A DNA stretch of 64,000 bases from Hormiphora californensis. Lineage: Eukaryota; Ctenophora; Tentaculata; Cydippida; Pleurobrachiidae. Position numbers and translations under genes: made by a program. A model generated the notes under the pieces. The model did no database searches. It saw nothing but the letters and a program-made list of their open reading frames with translations, and had not been told where the DNA came from. This document shows, one piece after another, positions 12,301-23,134 of this stretch; the first letter of the stretch is position 1, and every line of letters begins with the position of its first letter. The stretch spans positions 5,853,897 through 5,917,896 of the forward strand of contig CM035351.1 in assembly GCA_020137815.1 (NCBI GenBank). Direction: 5' to 3'.

Positions 12301-15300
12301 GTAACTCAGGGTGGTGGGGATATGGCATATAAGGATGAGGTGATCAACGACGCTGATCGAGAGATACAGTTTCGTGCTGAGATTGTTAATCTTTGATCCT
12401 CCGAGGTAGCCCAGTTGTAGGGCTGTCAGGGGGAGACCGATTAGGACGGATAGAAGGGATAGTGATGCGAGGGCAGTCTCACCCAGGTAGACAGAAAGGG
12501 GAACAGGACCGGTGAAGGGGAGTGTCACTTCCGTGCTGAAGGGGAGAGTGACTTCCGTGCTGTTAGACATGCTAAAAGAGTAATGGTGGTGTTAACAAAA
12601 TAAACAACGATATAATGGTACTAAATCAATATCCAGACTTAACCAAACTCAAGACTCTCTCAAAGGCAAAACGTTACCTTGTTCCAGACTCAGAAGCTGA
12701 CTGGACGAAAAGCTTGCGTGAGAGTGCCCGAATACAGACCACAAACAGTTAGAATATCAGAGAAATTTTGTTTGATTTTGGTGTAATTTTGAGCGTGATA
12801 TTTTAGCTACTATCTTTCATACAGACCACAGACTTTATGACAGGTTGCAACACCGTTCTGTCGTGCGGCAGAGTTTGGTACGCTATAACCTAGAGCCACA
12901 CACACACACACACATTGTTCAGACTTAAACTCAGCGGCATTTGAACCTATATTGCCACCTCTTAGCATGGGAGAAGTTTCATAGACATCAGAGGAGGTGA
13001 GTGTAATTATGGCCTCTACTAATATATTGAGCAAACCTCACTTACCAACTCTAACTTCCCCACTCTATTTGCAGCGCTTGTTCATGGACAAGTACAAGGA
13101 TGAGATAGAGAAGTTTGGATTTTACAACAAATGGGGGGACAGCAAGGAATACTTGTTATCTCACCAGCACCTTGTGTGTGAAGACACTGCTAACTATCTG
13201 ACTATTTGGTGTGTCAATCTACAGATGGAGGAGGTAAGAACATTATCCAGGCCCCTCCCGGCTCCCCTCGACCCCCCCCCCCCCCCCGAATTACGGCAAT
13301 ACATGAGAATTAGGGACCTAGATAACCCCATCTGATATAATATCTCTCCCATAGAAAAACCAGCTGATGAAGCAAGTAGCCCACCAAACGATAGTGATGC
13401 AATACATTCTAGAGCTCGCAAAGACCATGAAGGTCCCTCCCATAGCTTGTGTCAGCAGCTTCTTTGACAAGTAAGGATTGTGTTGTGATGATGATCCGTG
13501 ACCGCACAGTGGGTCAAAACTGTCATTGACCGCCACTCAAACGGTCGACCGTTTGAGACGTGAACGGCCGTACCACTTTGAAGGGTCGCACAGAAAAGTA
13601 GTAGGAATAGGACTGTGAACATTTTCACCGCATGATTTCAATACTACTAAACTATACTGAAACAAAGATATGTTTTAAATGGGTTTACCACTGACAAACA
13701 ATTCCAATAAATTACAATTAAAACTGTAACAACTGTAGCCCGGGAAGGTTCTGCCTCTGGTCATGAAGTCTAAAAGATTAGCCTAGAGCGGATTTATAAG
13801 TACTCGATTGGTTTATAACGATCAATTGAAGTCAAAGAACGAGCGATGCCTCTGGATTTATTTATACCTAGGGAAGTAACATGTATCCCTACTCATTACT
13901 AATATTCGTCTACCACGTATTGTCGTGATCTGATCACTGATCACGTGAGAGAGAGAAAGAGACACGTCATCTTTTCAATGGCCATTATTATTATCCGGGG
14001 TACTCAGGGACAACATTTAGAGATGAAAATAATATGGAATAATAATACAGTCGGACCCCGATTCACCGGGATGCTCGGGGGAAAGGATTTCGCCCGGTAA
14101 ATCGGGGTTCGGGTAAATCGGGGTCCGATCACTCTACTTAATAGATCACCATGACGATAATGCAAAAGTGGAGAAATCGAATAATCTGGTAGTCATTATA
14201 TTCAGAGCATTGGTAACTTTGAGTGGCCGTTTGAGTGATTATAATCTGTTATATTTCTTTTTCATTCCAAATCTCTCGCTAATTAAGTTGTGTTTTCCAG
14301 GATCCAAGTGTGTGATTATAATCTGTTATATTTCTTTTTCATTCCAAATCTCTCGCTAATTAAGTTGTGTTTTCCAGGATCCAAGTGTGTGATGACAAGT
14401 ATATGCAAGGATTCAACAATGAACTTGACGCGTTCATTGGACGCATCACTCGAAGAGCGAAGGAGAAAACTGACAAACTTGTGGCTGAGGTTTGTTGAAA
14501 CACAACAAACTTGATTATTTAGTCAACATTTATTTGTGTGTCAGTAATTCTAATTATTTATTCGCCTCACCTCACCTCAGTACGAGGAAGAAGAGAGACA
14601 GAAGAGACTGGGACCTGGAGGTTTGGACCCACAGGAAGTTTACGAGGAGTTGCCTGAGGTAGGACGCCGCGCGGTCTGCGCTGTAAAGAAAGCATTCAGT
14701 TTCAGCACTCTTAAAAACCACACCCCGCGCCATGCGTGAAACATCGAATGGAATCATCGCGATACGAAACTTTTTTGTACTTTTGACTGAGTTCTTTGTC
14801 CGGCGTCCCGTGACCCAATACTATCACTTGTTATTTCCAGGAGTTACAGCAATGTTTCGACTCAAAAGACATACAGATGCTCCAAGATGTCCTGGTATCA
14901 ATGGAACCTCGGCAGGCCGAGATATGGCTGAAAAAGTGTATTGACTCCGGGTTATGGGTGCCGGGGGCTAATGATGCACCAGCTGGGGAGGCATCAGAGG
15001 AGGGAGCAGTTGAGGAAACTACTGATACATGTAATAAAGAGCTATCATCACCATCACCACAAGATAATAGCACGCCCGGTAGGACTGCGTTCTAAACCAC
15101 CCATTCATGTTACAGATATATTCACTATCATATATCACGGCGTGCCCCAGGGTACTTTTAGTTAGGGCAAAATAGCCAAATAAACGGCAAATTAGTGGCA
15201 AAATTCTTTACAAGCTAATTTCTTCACTAAGTGACCCTAATGGGTCTTGTGAATAACCAAAAAAAAGTTCCAGCTGATCGGAGGTGAGGAAGACCCTCAT

Positions 15301-18300
15301 TTCCGGGTGGGCGCGGCACCAGTATTTTCAGCCTAATTCCAAAAACGTAACTTTCCTTAGGAAAGGGGTAGAGACAAATCTAAGGACATTAAAATGTGTA
15401 GCGTCCTCGCATTAGTGGGGGTAGACACCCATGAAAAGTTCCTATCTCAATTAGTTAATTGGTTAATTGGATAATTAGATGTGCGCATAGCCGTATCTTT
15501 GATATTATGCGATTTATACGGCTCAGCCATGAATAATGACCTGTTTTTGACCGCTGAATACGATTATGAGCATATAATGGAACTCAGAGGTGTGAAAAAT
15601 GTCTTAATCTATATTATAAAGCAGAGAACCTTGCAAGACAATTGGTTTTTGGGGGTTTTTAGGGCTCGCACGTGCAAAATTGGCATGTTGTTAGGGGTGT
15701 TTGGTGGGGTCTGGGGAGTGCACGTGCGAATGTAAAGCTATTCTAATCTTGGGGGATAATAGCTCTTTGGAAAGAGCTTGAGATTATCTTTCTAATGAGC
15801 CCAAGATTTTCGGAATTGGCTGAGAAATACATGAGTTATGGCGAAAATGGTGAAAAATGTGCCGAAAATGGGGACTTTTTAAACTGCTACATGGATCACA
15901 GATTGAGAGAGGGGTGAGGGGAGTATTCATTATGGCGTTATAGGGGAGTAAATAGAGGGTGAGATGGAGTGAATAGGTTATAGGGGACGATATGATTCAA
16001 TAGGGGCCGAGGGGAATCAATAGGGATAAGAGGGGTGAGGACTGAGGGGAGTCAACAGGGGGAAGGGGGTGTGGAGTATGATCTCGCGACCGGAGGTGCC
16101 GCGAAGCGGCGCCGTAGGGAGCAAAGTAGGCATGAGCTAGGGATCGGGATTGAGAGGAGTCAATAGGGTGCGAGAGTTTTTTGTTCTTTTGCCTGGGCTC
16201 TCTAGTCTATATTATAAAGCAGAGAACCTTGCAAGACAAAATTTGGGGGAGGGGGTTTTTAGGGTTTGCACGTGGAAAATTGGCGTGTTGTTAGGGGTGT
16301 TTGGTGGGGTTTGGGGAGTGCACGTGCGTGTGTAAAGGTTTTATAAATTTGGGGGATAATAGCGCTTTTGAAAGAGCTTGAAATTATCTTTCTAATGAGC
16401 CTTTAAATTTTGAAATTGGCTGAGAAATGACTGAGTTATGGCGAAAATGGTGAAAAATGAGGGAAAATGTGGGGTTCTGGACTGCTTCAGATCACAGATT
16501 GAGAGAGGGCTGAGGGGAGTATTCACTATGGCGTAATAGGGGAGTGAATAGAGGGTGAGATGGAGTGAATAGGGGACGATATGATTCAATAGGGGCCGAA
16601 GGGAGTCAATAGGGATAAGAATGGTGAGGACTGAGGGTAGTCAACAGGGGGAAGGGGGTGTGAAGTATGATCTCGCGACCGGAGGTGCCGCGAAGCGGCG
16701 CCGTAGGGAGCAAAGTAGGCATGGGTCAGGGATCAGGATTGAGAGGAGTCAATAGAGTGTGAGAGTTTTTTGTTCTTTTGCCTGGGCTCTCTAGTTTAAC
16801 ATAATTGGGCCTAATTGGGTACATTGACCAGATCTTATCTTACTAGATACACCCTAAATTCAACTTGAATACCCCCTTAAACTTTCATAAAACCCCATCA
16901 GAACCTCTTAGATACCTCTTAGACCCTTCTAAATACCCCCAGAGCCCACTATATAGCCCTAAGAATAGATTTAATACCTCTCCGACCCTTCTAGATACCC
17001 CCAAAGACCGTTATATAGCCCTCAGAATCGACTAGATACCCCTCCGATCCTTCTAGATACCCTCAAAGACCGCTATATACCCCTAATAATATACTAGATG
17101 CCACTCAGACCGTGCTAGATACTCCTCAGATCCTACTACCTAGATGCCTCCAGAGCCAAGAGTCGGCTACAAGATACCACTCGACAGACTTTACTGGATA
17201 CCCCTCCGACCCTTCTAGATACCATTAGAGCCCGCTAGATATCCCTCAGAATGCCACTGAGACTCAACTGGATATCCCACAGACTGCACTAAATACCCCC
17301 AAGACCCTTCTAGACACACCTTAGACCGAATCTTTGCTTTGGAGGTATCGAGTAGGGTCTGAGGGGCATCTCGCACGGTTTGAATGGCATCAAGTAGATT
17401 CTGAGGGGTATCTAGCACGGTCGGAGGGGTATCTAGTTGAGTCTCAGTGGTATCTTTTAGTCGACTCTTGGCTCTGGAGGTATCTAGTGGGCTTTGGTGG
17501 TATCTATAAGGATCAGAGTCGATTCTGAGGGCTATATAGTGGGCTCTGAGGGTATTTAGAAGGGTCTGAGAGGTATCTAAGAGGTTCTGAGGGATATCTA
17601 GCGGGCTCTAATGGTATCTAGAAGGGTCGGAGGGGTATCTAGTAAAGTCTGAGTGGTATCTTGTAGCCGACTCTTGGCTCTGGAGGTATCTAGTAGGGTC
17701 TGAGGGGTATCTAGCACGGTCTGAGTGGCATTTTGTATATTATTAGGGGTATATAGCGGTCTTTTAGGGTATTTGGAAGGGTCGGAGAGGTATCAAGTCG
17801 ATTCTGAGGGCTATATAGTGGGCTCTGAGGGTATTTAGAAGGGTCTGAGAGGTTCTGATGGAGCTCATAATCGTATTCAGCGGTCAAAAACAGGTCAATA
17901 CTCGTGGCTGAGCCGTATAAATCGCATAATATCAAAGATACGGCTATGCGCACATCTAATTATCCAATTAACCAATTAACTAATTGAGATAGGAACTTTT
18001 TATGGGTGTCTAGTAGACACTAGGGTGTGCTATTTCAAATTTTTTTCGACTAGGCCAATTAGTATCTAGCTAATGTGAAACTATGGACAATTCTCTATCA
18101 CATCAGCAAAACAGAATCGAGATAGTGTTTGTCAGTTACGTTGGCATCGCGATTTAAAAAGTGTAGTTTTTAACCGAAAAATGGTAAAAACAGGGAAATA
18201 TGTTTGGTTTTCACCAGTTTTTGACATGTTCTTGATATCAACTTTTTATGTTCAGGATCGTGTTCAGCACCTCGAAACTGACAGGAATTGATATGCAACA

Positions 18301-21300
18301 TTAAATGATGCTAAAGTTCATTTTTGACCTAAAAATGTTCATTTTTGACAAAAAATGTTCATTTTTGACAAAAAATGTTCATTTTTGACATGTTCTTCAA
18401 TTTTGAGAGCTTTTTCATTAACGGGATCGTGTTCCGCAGGCCAAAATTAGCCGATTACAACCGAAATTTGGTTTCCACCAAGAAACAACTAAAAAAAAAG
18501 TAAAATTCGTCCCCACGATTCTGCAAGTTGGTAAAATTAGCAAGAAAAAAAGGGAGAAAAATTTTTATTTTTGTTCATAAAGTGGATATCTGAAGGCTCA
18601 AACTGAAAGTAACAGTTGTATAAGTTGTCACGAGACGATTGATATGTGTGTTTTGTTCGAAATAACGCCCTTCGAACCCAGGGTGTGCTAGGGTGTGCTA
18701 TTTTTTCAAATCCCTAATTTAATTCAAAATTTCACTTGGTATCGGGTTAAATGAGCTCCTACGATCATTCTAAAACATTTTATCACAAAGTTTTGGCTCT
18801 ACCATGGCCCAATTACGTTGGCACGAGCTATGCCCATATATGGGCATATTCATTTCAAAAAGTCTGTTTTAGGGCGTTATTTCGAACAAAACACACATAT
18901 CAATCGTCTCGTGACAACTTATACAACTGTTACTTTCAGTTTGAGCCTTCAGATATCCACTTTATGAACAAAAATAAAAATTTTTCTCCCTTTTTTTCTT
19001 GCTAATTTTACCAACTTGCAGAATCGTGGGGACGAATTTTACTTTTTTTTTAGTTGTTTCTTGGTGGAAACCAAATTTCGGTTGTAATCGGCTAATTTTG
19101 GCCTGCGGAACACGATCCCGTTAATGAAAAAGCTCTCAAAATTGAAGAACATGTCAAAAATGAACATTTTTTGTCAAAAATGAACATTTTTTGTCAAAAA
19201 TGAACATTTTTAGGTCAAAAATGAACTTTAGCATCATTTAATGTTGCATATCAATTCCTGTCAGTTTCGAGGTGCTGAACACGATCCTGAACATAAAAAG
19301 TTGATATCAAGAACATGTCAAAAACTGGTGAAAACCAAACATATTTCCCTGTTTTTACCATTTTTCGGTTAAAAACTACACTTTTTAAATCGCGATGCCA
19401 ACGTAACTGACAAACACTATCTCGATTCTGTTTTGCTGATGTGATAGAGAATTGTCCATAGTTTCACATTAGCTAGATACTAATTGGCCTAGTCGAAAAA
19501 AATTTGAAATAGCACACTGTCTACCCCCACTAATGCGAGGACGCTACACATTTTAATGTCCTTAGATTTGTCTCTACTCCTTTCCTAAGGAAAGTTACGT
19601 TTTTGGAATTAGGCTGAAAATACTGGTGCCGCGCCCACCCGGAAATGAGGGTCTTCCTCACCTCCGATCGGCTGGAACTTTTTTTTGGTTATTCACAAGA
19701 CCCATTAGGGTCACTTTGTGAAGAAATTAGCTTGTAAAGAATTTTGCCACTAATTTCGGCTATCTTGCCCTAACTATTTAACAAATGTTTAAGTACCCTG
19801 GGGCACGCCCACACAACCTGTTTTAACATTCATTTTGAAGATGTCACAACCGCTGCTTCTCTGTGTTATGCTGTTTCTTAATGAAGTAAATTTGCAAATG
19901 CTGCTATCCTGTTACAGCTGTCCCATTTGTATTAGAGTGATCCATAATGATTTTCAATCGCCCCTTCTGAGTCCACTTTGATACTGGGGACCAAAAAATT
20001 TTACAGAAGCGATCAGTTTGGACAATTTTGGAACCCATTGACCATGTTTGAAGTTCATGATGGTTTTACGTAACCGGTGACAGACAATTTCTGAAGTTCA
20101 GCTTTTTTGCGGTCTACGTGCCCAAAAATCAGGTCTCAATGTTAGCCTTGTAGAAGCCGTCAACAGATACAGATCGACTCAGGGCTCCTTGTAGGGCTAG
20201 AATGACCTCTTTTGACTCAAAAGTTTTGAGGATACTTGAGGAAAATCAAGTTCTTTCGATTTTCACCCTTGATTTTGTGGGCTATTTTTAGATTTCAGTC
20301 AAAAAAGCACTTTTTTCACTTTGAATTGCTGTCGCCCTGGACCTAGTCGGTCTTTTGTCAAGATTTAGCGCTCAAAATATGAATTAAACCATGCTCTACA
20401 TGATCCTAAAGTTTATTGATGGTTTTGAGTGTTATGTCTTAGAAGGTCTAAAATTGAAGTTGAAAAAAGTCGCCCAAAAATGGGCAAATTTTTCTGGCTT
20501 TTGGGGCCATATTTTGAGCAATTATTAGCACCCTACGCCAATCCCGCAACTTTTTCAGCCCAAATTTGGTTGTTTGCCATAAAAACTGATAGAATGGACT
20601 ACTTCATGTGCAAAATAGGTCATTTCCCAAAATTTTTGCTTCCATTTTGACGATTTTTTGGAAAGTGAGACGGTATTTTGGTCAACCACTTGGAAATGGG
20701 GTGTAGCCTTGAGAAAAAAAGTTTACCAGGTCTTTACTAAGGATGTTAGGAGACCGAAATTGTGTCAGGAACAAGATCCTATAAAAATTTTATGGCCCCG
20801 ATAAACATGAAGCAAAAAAATCGCAATTGAAAATCATTATGGATCATTCTATGTGCTATAACACCGGTGTGTATCTGTATATCGCGCCCCGCGCGGGGCG
20901 TGATATGCACGCATATCGGCTCCTTGCGGAGCAAGGAGACGATATGCAATATATCGCCCCGAACGTAGTGAGGGCGATATATTTGATACACATAAGGTGT
21001 TATAGCATATAACGCCCACTGCAAGCAAGGAGAGAACAACACTAATCCCCTTTCAAGTTTTTCAACTCAATTTGACAAACTATTCAACATCATCAAAGTT
21101 TCACAGTTTAACAACAAATGATTACACAGAGAGAGAGGCAACACAACTCATGCCAATCCTTCAAATATGTTCCCTTTTCAACTCCAGACATGTCTAGACA
21201 CTCACACACACACAAGCGAACTATTGGGTGCTAATTAAATAGAGAGAGAGAGATAACGATTACCAATGTCTCTCTTGTCTCTCTCTCTCTCTTGTCGCCA

Positions 21301-22890
21301 TTCTGTCGCCCCTTGTTGTGTCAATCTCTCTTTCTCTTTGAAACAGTGTGTACACAACAGTACACACACACAAAAGAAAGAGTTTTCACACCTTTTTGGG
21401 CAAATTCTTGCGTGTAATAACTTGCACTTTTGGAGCGGGCGTTATGAGATTTATCATTTCGGATGCAGTCATATCAGCCCGTTACCGCGCGGGTGTTATT
21501 TCTCCAAAAAATGCGCAGTGGGCGTTATAATAGGGGGGGGGTGACACGTAACACTTTGTAACACTTTGTAACATGTAACGCGCACAAAAAGTTTTCTGCA
21601 CATGTTACAAAGTGTTACATAGTGTTACAAAGTGTTACAAAGTGTTACATAGTGTTACAAAGTGTTACAAAGTGTTACAAAGTGTTACAAAGTGTTACAT
21701 AGTGTTACATAGTGTTACAAAGTGTTACATAGTGTTACAAAGTGTTACAAAGTGTTACATAGTGTTACATAGTGTTACAAAGTGTTACAAAGTGTTACAT
21801 AGTGTTACAAAGTGTTACATAGTGTTACAAAGTGTTACATAGTGTTACAAAGTGTTACATAGTGTCACAAAGTGTTACAAATTGTCACAAAGTGTTACAA
21901 AGTGTTACAAATTGTTACAAAGTGTTACAAATTGTTACAAAAACACAAGCATTTGTAGCGAAGCAAATTTTCAACGGTTGGTAAATAAGTAATTTGAACG
22001 ACTTTGGTGTCTTTCTAGAACACATCTAAAAGTTTTAAATCATTTCTAGGGTTAAAACATACACTTTTTTACTAATTTGCGGATGTTTTGAGCCTCCGAT
22101 GTCATTGATTGTGGAAATCAGGGCTGAAATAGTCCATTTGGTAAAGAAAAATATGAACTTTAGACAACGGTAAAGTTTTTAGAGTGATATTAGAAGTATT
22201 GTGCCTCTCAGAGGCCCCCAATGTGCTGAGTCACCTGTGAGTTGTGACCCAATCGACTTTTTTCATTGGTAATCGATTCTTTGTACTTTATAAGATGATA
22301 TACAACGTTTCTGTTGGAAAAAGAAATAAAATTTTTCCAAAATCAATTTTTTGGTCAAAGATTGAAAATTTGCTTCGCTACAAATCCTTGTGTTTTTGTA
22401 ACAATTTGTAACACTTTGTAACAATTTGTAACACTTTGTGACACTATGTAACACTTTGTGACACTTTGTAACACTATGTAACACTTTGTAACACTATGTA
22501 ACACTTTGTAACACTTTGTAACACTATGTAACACTTTGTAACACTTTGTAACACTATGTAACACTTTGTAACACTATGTAACACTTTGTAACACTATGTA
22601 ACACTTTGTAACACTTTGTAACACTATGTAACACTTTGTAACACTATGTAACACTTTGTAACACTATGTAACACTTTGTAACATGTAACGTGCACAAAAA
22701 GTTTTCTGCACATGTTACAAAGTGTTACAAAGTGTTACGTGTCACCCCCCCTATAATATGACCCATGTTGCCCCAATATCTGCCCTTTATTTGGCCTCGT
22801 TTTTCAGAAGATCCAGAAGATGTACCGCCTGCTAATACCGGGGAAGCGAATGAAGAAGGAACGGACAATTCAAATTGTGTTATATCTTGA
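9312..22890 (+). CDS. CDC37: HSP90 co-chaperone CDC37, ten exons
   Basis: CDC37 delivers protein kinases to cytosolic HSP90. Exons read: 9312-9347, 9477-9610, 9866-10067, 10228-10290, 13075-13233, 13355-13470, 14378-14489, 14581-14658, 14841-15078, 22808-22890. All junctions are GT-AG and phases agree, giving 406 residues (human about 378). The start reads [19 protein letters not shown]; Ser14 sits where the CK2-phosphorylated Ser13 lies in human CDC37. [52 protein letters not shown] and CIDSGLWVP are family hallmarks. The acidic tail [17 protein letters not shown] comes from exon 10, 7.7 kb away. Reading through the exon 9 donor instead ends at TAA 15095 after GRTAF, a possible short isoform. 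Intron 4 hosts an antisense GPCR gene, and intron 9 is almost entirely nested repeats. Confidence 0.93.
10561..11058. mobile_element. 498-bp palindromic MITE-like element
   Basis: Perfect 118-bp arms (10561-10678 and 10941-11058), outer end ACAATGTTCGGTTCGTTAAT. The middle contains a second hairpin at 10692-10750 (arms GAAGTTAGGTTCAGAAGTTA). It appears to be inserted within the left arm of the larger inverted repeat, because that arm's ACAATGT end is shared with it. Confidence 0.85.
11518..12570 (-). CDS. class A-like 7TM receptor (orphan GPCR), intronless
   Basis: The 350-residue product has seven hydrophobic segments typical of a G-protein-coupled receptor at the plasma membrane. Seen: an N-terminal NST glycosylation site and a duplicated STEVTLPF octapeptide; a Cys at the start of TM3 (NNVFCSVW) and Cys pair in the second extracellular loop (VRCCQ) for the usual disulphide; and [12 protein letters not shown] at the TM3 end, where class A has DRY, so the Asp and Tyr are replaced while the Arg is kept. 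TM6 has CNTP in place of CWxP. TM7 has NTILWTYR where NPxxY would be. Ligand and coupling are unknown. The gene lies antisense inside CDC37 intron 4 between inverted repeats. It looks intact, with no frameshift. Confidence 0.85.
   Translation of the reverse strand: MSNSTEVTLPFSTEVTLPFTGPVPLSVYLGETALASLSLLSVLIGLPLTALQLGYLGGSKINNLSTKLYLSISVVDHLILICHIPTTLSYLGNRQPFLFSNNVFCSVWAVIWHTVIRVSIFLIAILSVTRTVRLVRPFSTPPRASRVFALIFLYTVIIIAQSTVPFWMGGLYKYQSEGVRCCQTVTPTSKVYYLFVAVLEFIVPLLVVCLSCVVSLVSLRLNVCNVPSAQGIRKRASGSATKTILLLTMIYLVCNTPLLMYTVLILIDEYLHSPALFKVAMVFMGPIVGGRYYMQLINFSFAVSVPLNSTANTILWTYRSEPMRQWVRDVAVRIRQGLLGVELCLVRPHH
13536..13557. repeat. 22-bp perfect palindrome in CDC37 intron 6
   Basis: CTCAAACGGTC is followed directly by its exact complement GACCGTTTGAG. 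It lies 66 bp after the exon 6 donor. No known function; a dimeric protein-binding site or the remnant of an insertion are both possible. Confidence 0.7.
14048..14129. mobile_element. pogo/Tigger-like MITE, copy 2
   Basis: Starts TACAGTCGGACCCCGATT and ends GTAAATCGGGGTCCGA, with the last few terminal bases diverged (TCACT instead of CTGTA). Located in CDC37 intron 6. Confidence 0.75.
14236..14391 (+). repeat. 77-bp tandem duplication of a CDC37 3' splice site
   Basis: Two near-identical copies run from TGATTATAATCTG (14236 and 14313) through the polypyrimidine tract and TTTTCCAG to the first 14 bases of exon 7. Two complete acceptors therefore exist, at 14300/14301 and 14377/14378. Only the second restores the CDC37 frame ([17 protein letters not shown]). 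Use of the first would add 77 nt and shift the frame. Confidence 0.9.
15600..16800. repeat. two tandem copies of a 600-bp unit in element 1
   Basis: A segment starting CTATATTATAAAGCAGAGAACC occurs at about 15609 and again at about 16207. Both copies run through GGTGTTTGGTGGGGT, the paired GCACGTGC sites, and GATCTCGCGACCGGAGGTGC. The copies differ by scattered substitutions and small indels. A reverse-oriented diverged relative, with the same CACGTGCAAA boxes, lies at about 29640-29845 in the second protease gene. Confidence 0.8.
16800..17870. repeat. TAGATACCCCTC-type minisatellite arranged as an inverted pair
   Basis: From 16845 to about 17330 the sequence is rich in variants of CCCTTCTAGATACCCC. 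From about 17335 to 17860 it is rich in the complement (GGGGTATCTAG). The two halves are roughly mirror images and form the inner part of element 1. Open frames here are by-products of the repeat. Confidence 0.8.
19937..20848. mobile_element. 0.9-kb element with GATCCATAATGATTTTCAAT termini
   Basis: A 20-bp terminal sequence GATCCATAATGATTTTCAAT at 19939 is matched by its exact complement at about 20826-20845. The interior has no recognised coding sequence, only a 73-codon open frame at 20429-20650. It lies directly between palindrome B and a short hairpin element. Confidence 0.65.
20855..21006. repeat. 150-bp hairpin element with GC-rich stems
   Basis: Outer pair GCTATAACACC / GGTGTTATAGC encloses smaller hairpins: CGCCCCGCGCGGGGCG, CTCCTTGCGGAGCAAGGAG, and CGCCC..GGGCG pairs. 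Compact multi-stem structure. The sequence could fold as RNA, but I know no RNA family that matches. Confidence 0.6.
21008..21529. mobile_element. 522-bp element with TATAACGCCCACTGC termini
   Basis: Termini TATAACGCCCACTGC (21008) and GCAGTGGGCGTTATA (ends 21529) are complementary. The interior is CT/CA-rich without a coding region. The foldback element at 21533 is inserted exactly at its right end. Confidence 0.65.
21533..22751. mobile_element. foldback element with decamer-array arms (AGTGTTACAA/T)
   Basis: Ends are GGGGGGGTGACACGTAAC and complement, flanked by a direct TATAATA (21526-21532 and 22752-22758), consistent with a 7-bp target duplication. Each arm is an array of about 30-35 decamers AGTGTTACAA or AGTGTTACAT. 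Arms close over a unique spacer at about 21975-22355. Tandem subrepeats inside long inverted arms are the layout described for Drosophila Foldback/Galileo elements. No transposase is seen. Open frames reading ([10 protein letters not shown])n come from the decamer. Confidence 0.85.
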
Positions 22891-23134
22891 ACAGTCAATT
22901 ATATCTTGTTCAAACAAGGCAAATTATACCCGTCATGACGATAACTGATAGTGATAGAGAAAGTGTGAAAAGTGAGAGAAGATATATCAATGGTCATGTC
23001 TTTTTTGTATTACTCTCTAAATTTACTTTTAATTCATGTTGAATACTCAAACATGAAACACTTTTGAAACATGTGTACATTATATTCTCTCAGATCTGTT
23101 ATAACCCTATCCCCATTCTCTCATGTCGAGTAAC

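Larger units (their letters stand above)
10458..13021. repeat. 110-bp inverted repeats bracketing the GPCR gene
   Basis: The left arm 10458-10567 (TAGTAGAGGCCATAATTACA...) and right arm 12912-13021 are near-identical reverse complements, with only one or so differences. They enclose 2.3 kb with the GPCR gene and, at the inner edge of the left arm, a 498-bp palindromic element. Both arms lie within CDC37 intron 4; the right arm ends 53 bp before exon 5. ATA follows the right arm and precedes the left arm, which could be a 3-bp target duplication but may be chance. Confidence 0.85.
15139..19809. repeat. 4.7-kb nested palindrome B in CDC37 intron 9
   Basis: Outer arms (15139 to about 15427 and about 19512-19809) pair GGCGTGCCCCAGGGTACTT with its complement. 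They contain the family motif GCGTCCTCGCATTAGTGGGG. Two complete palindromic elements lie side by side inside. Element 1 spans about 15424-18010 (ends GACACCCATGAAAAGTTCC / complement). Element 2 spans about 18022-19517, with about 645-bp arms and a 201-bp centre. The structure looks like successive insertion of foldback elements into one another. Transcribed with CDC37, each would form a long RNA hairpin. Confidence 0.85.

Noticed and set aside
20855-21006. Multi-hairpin sequence as a structured ncRNA or CRISPR-like repeat
   Set aside because: No repeated spacer pattern, and the outer TIR-like pair fits a small foldback element; no known RNA family matches by eye.
21612-22564. Open frames with repeated [10 protein letters not shown] peptides
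   Set aside because: Translation of the decamer array in a foldback element; mirrored on both strands.
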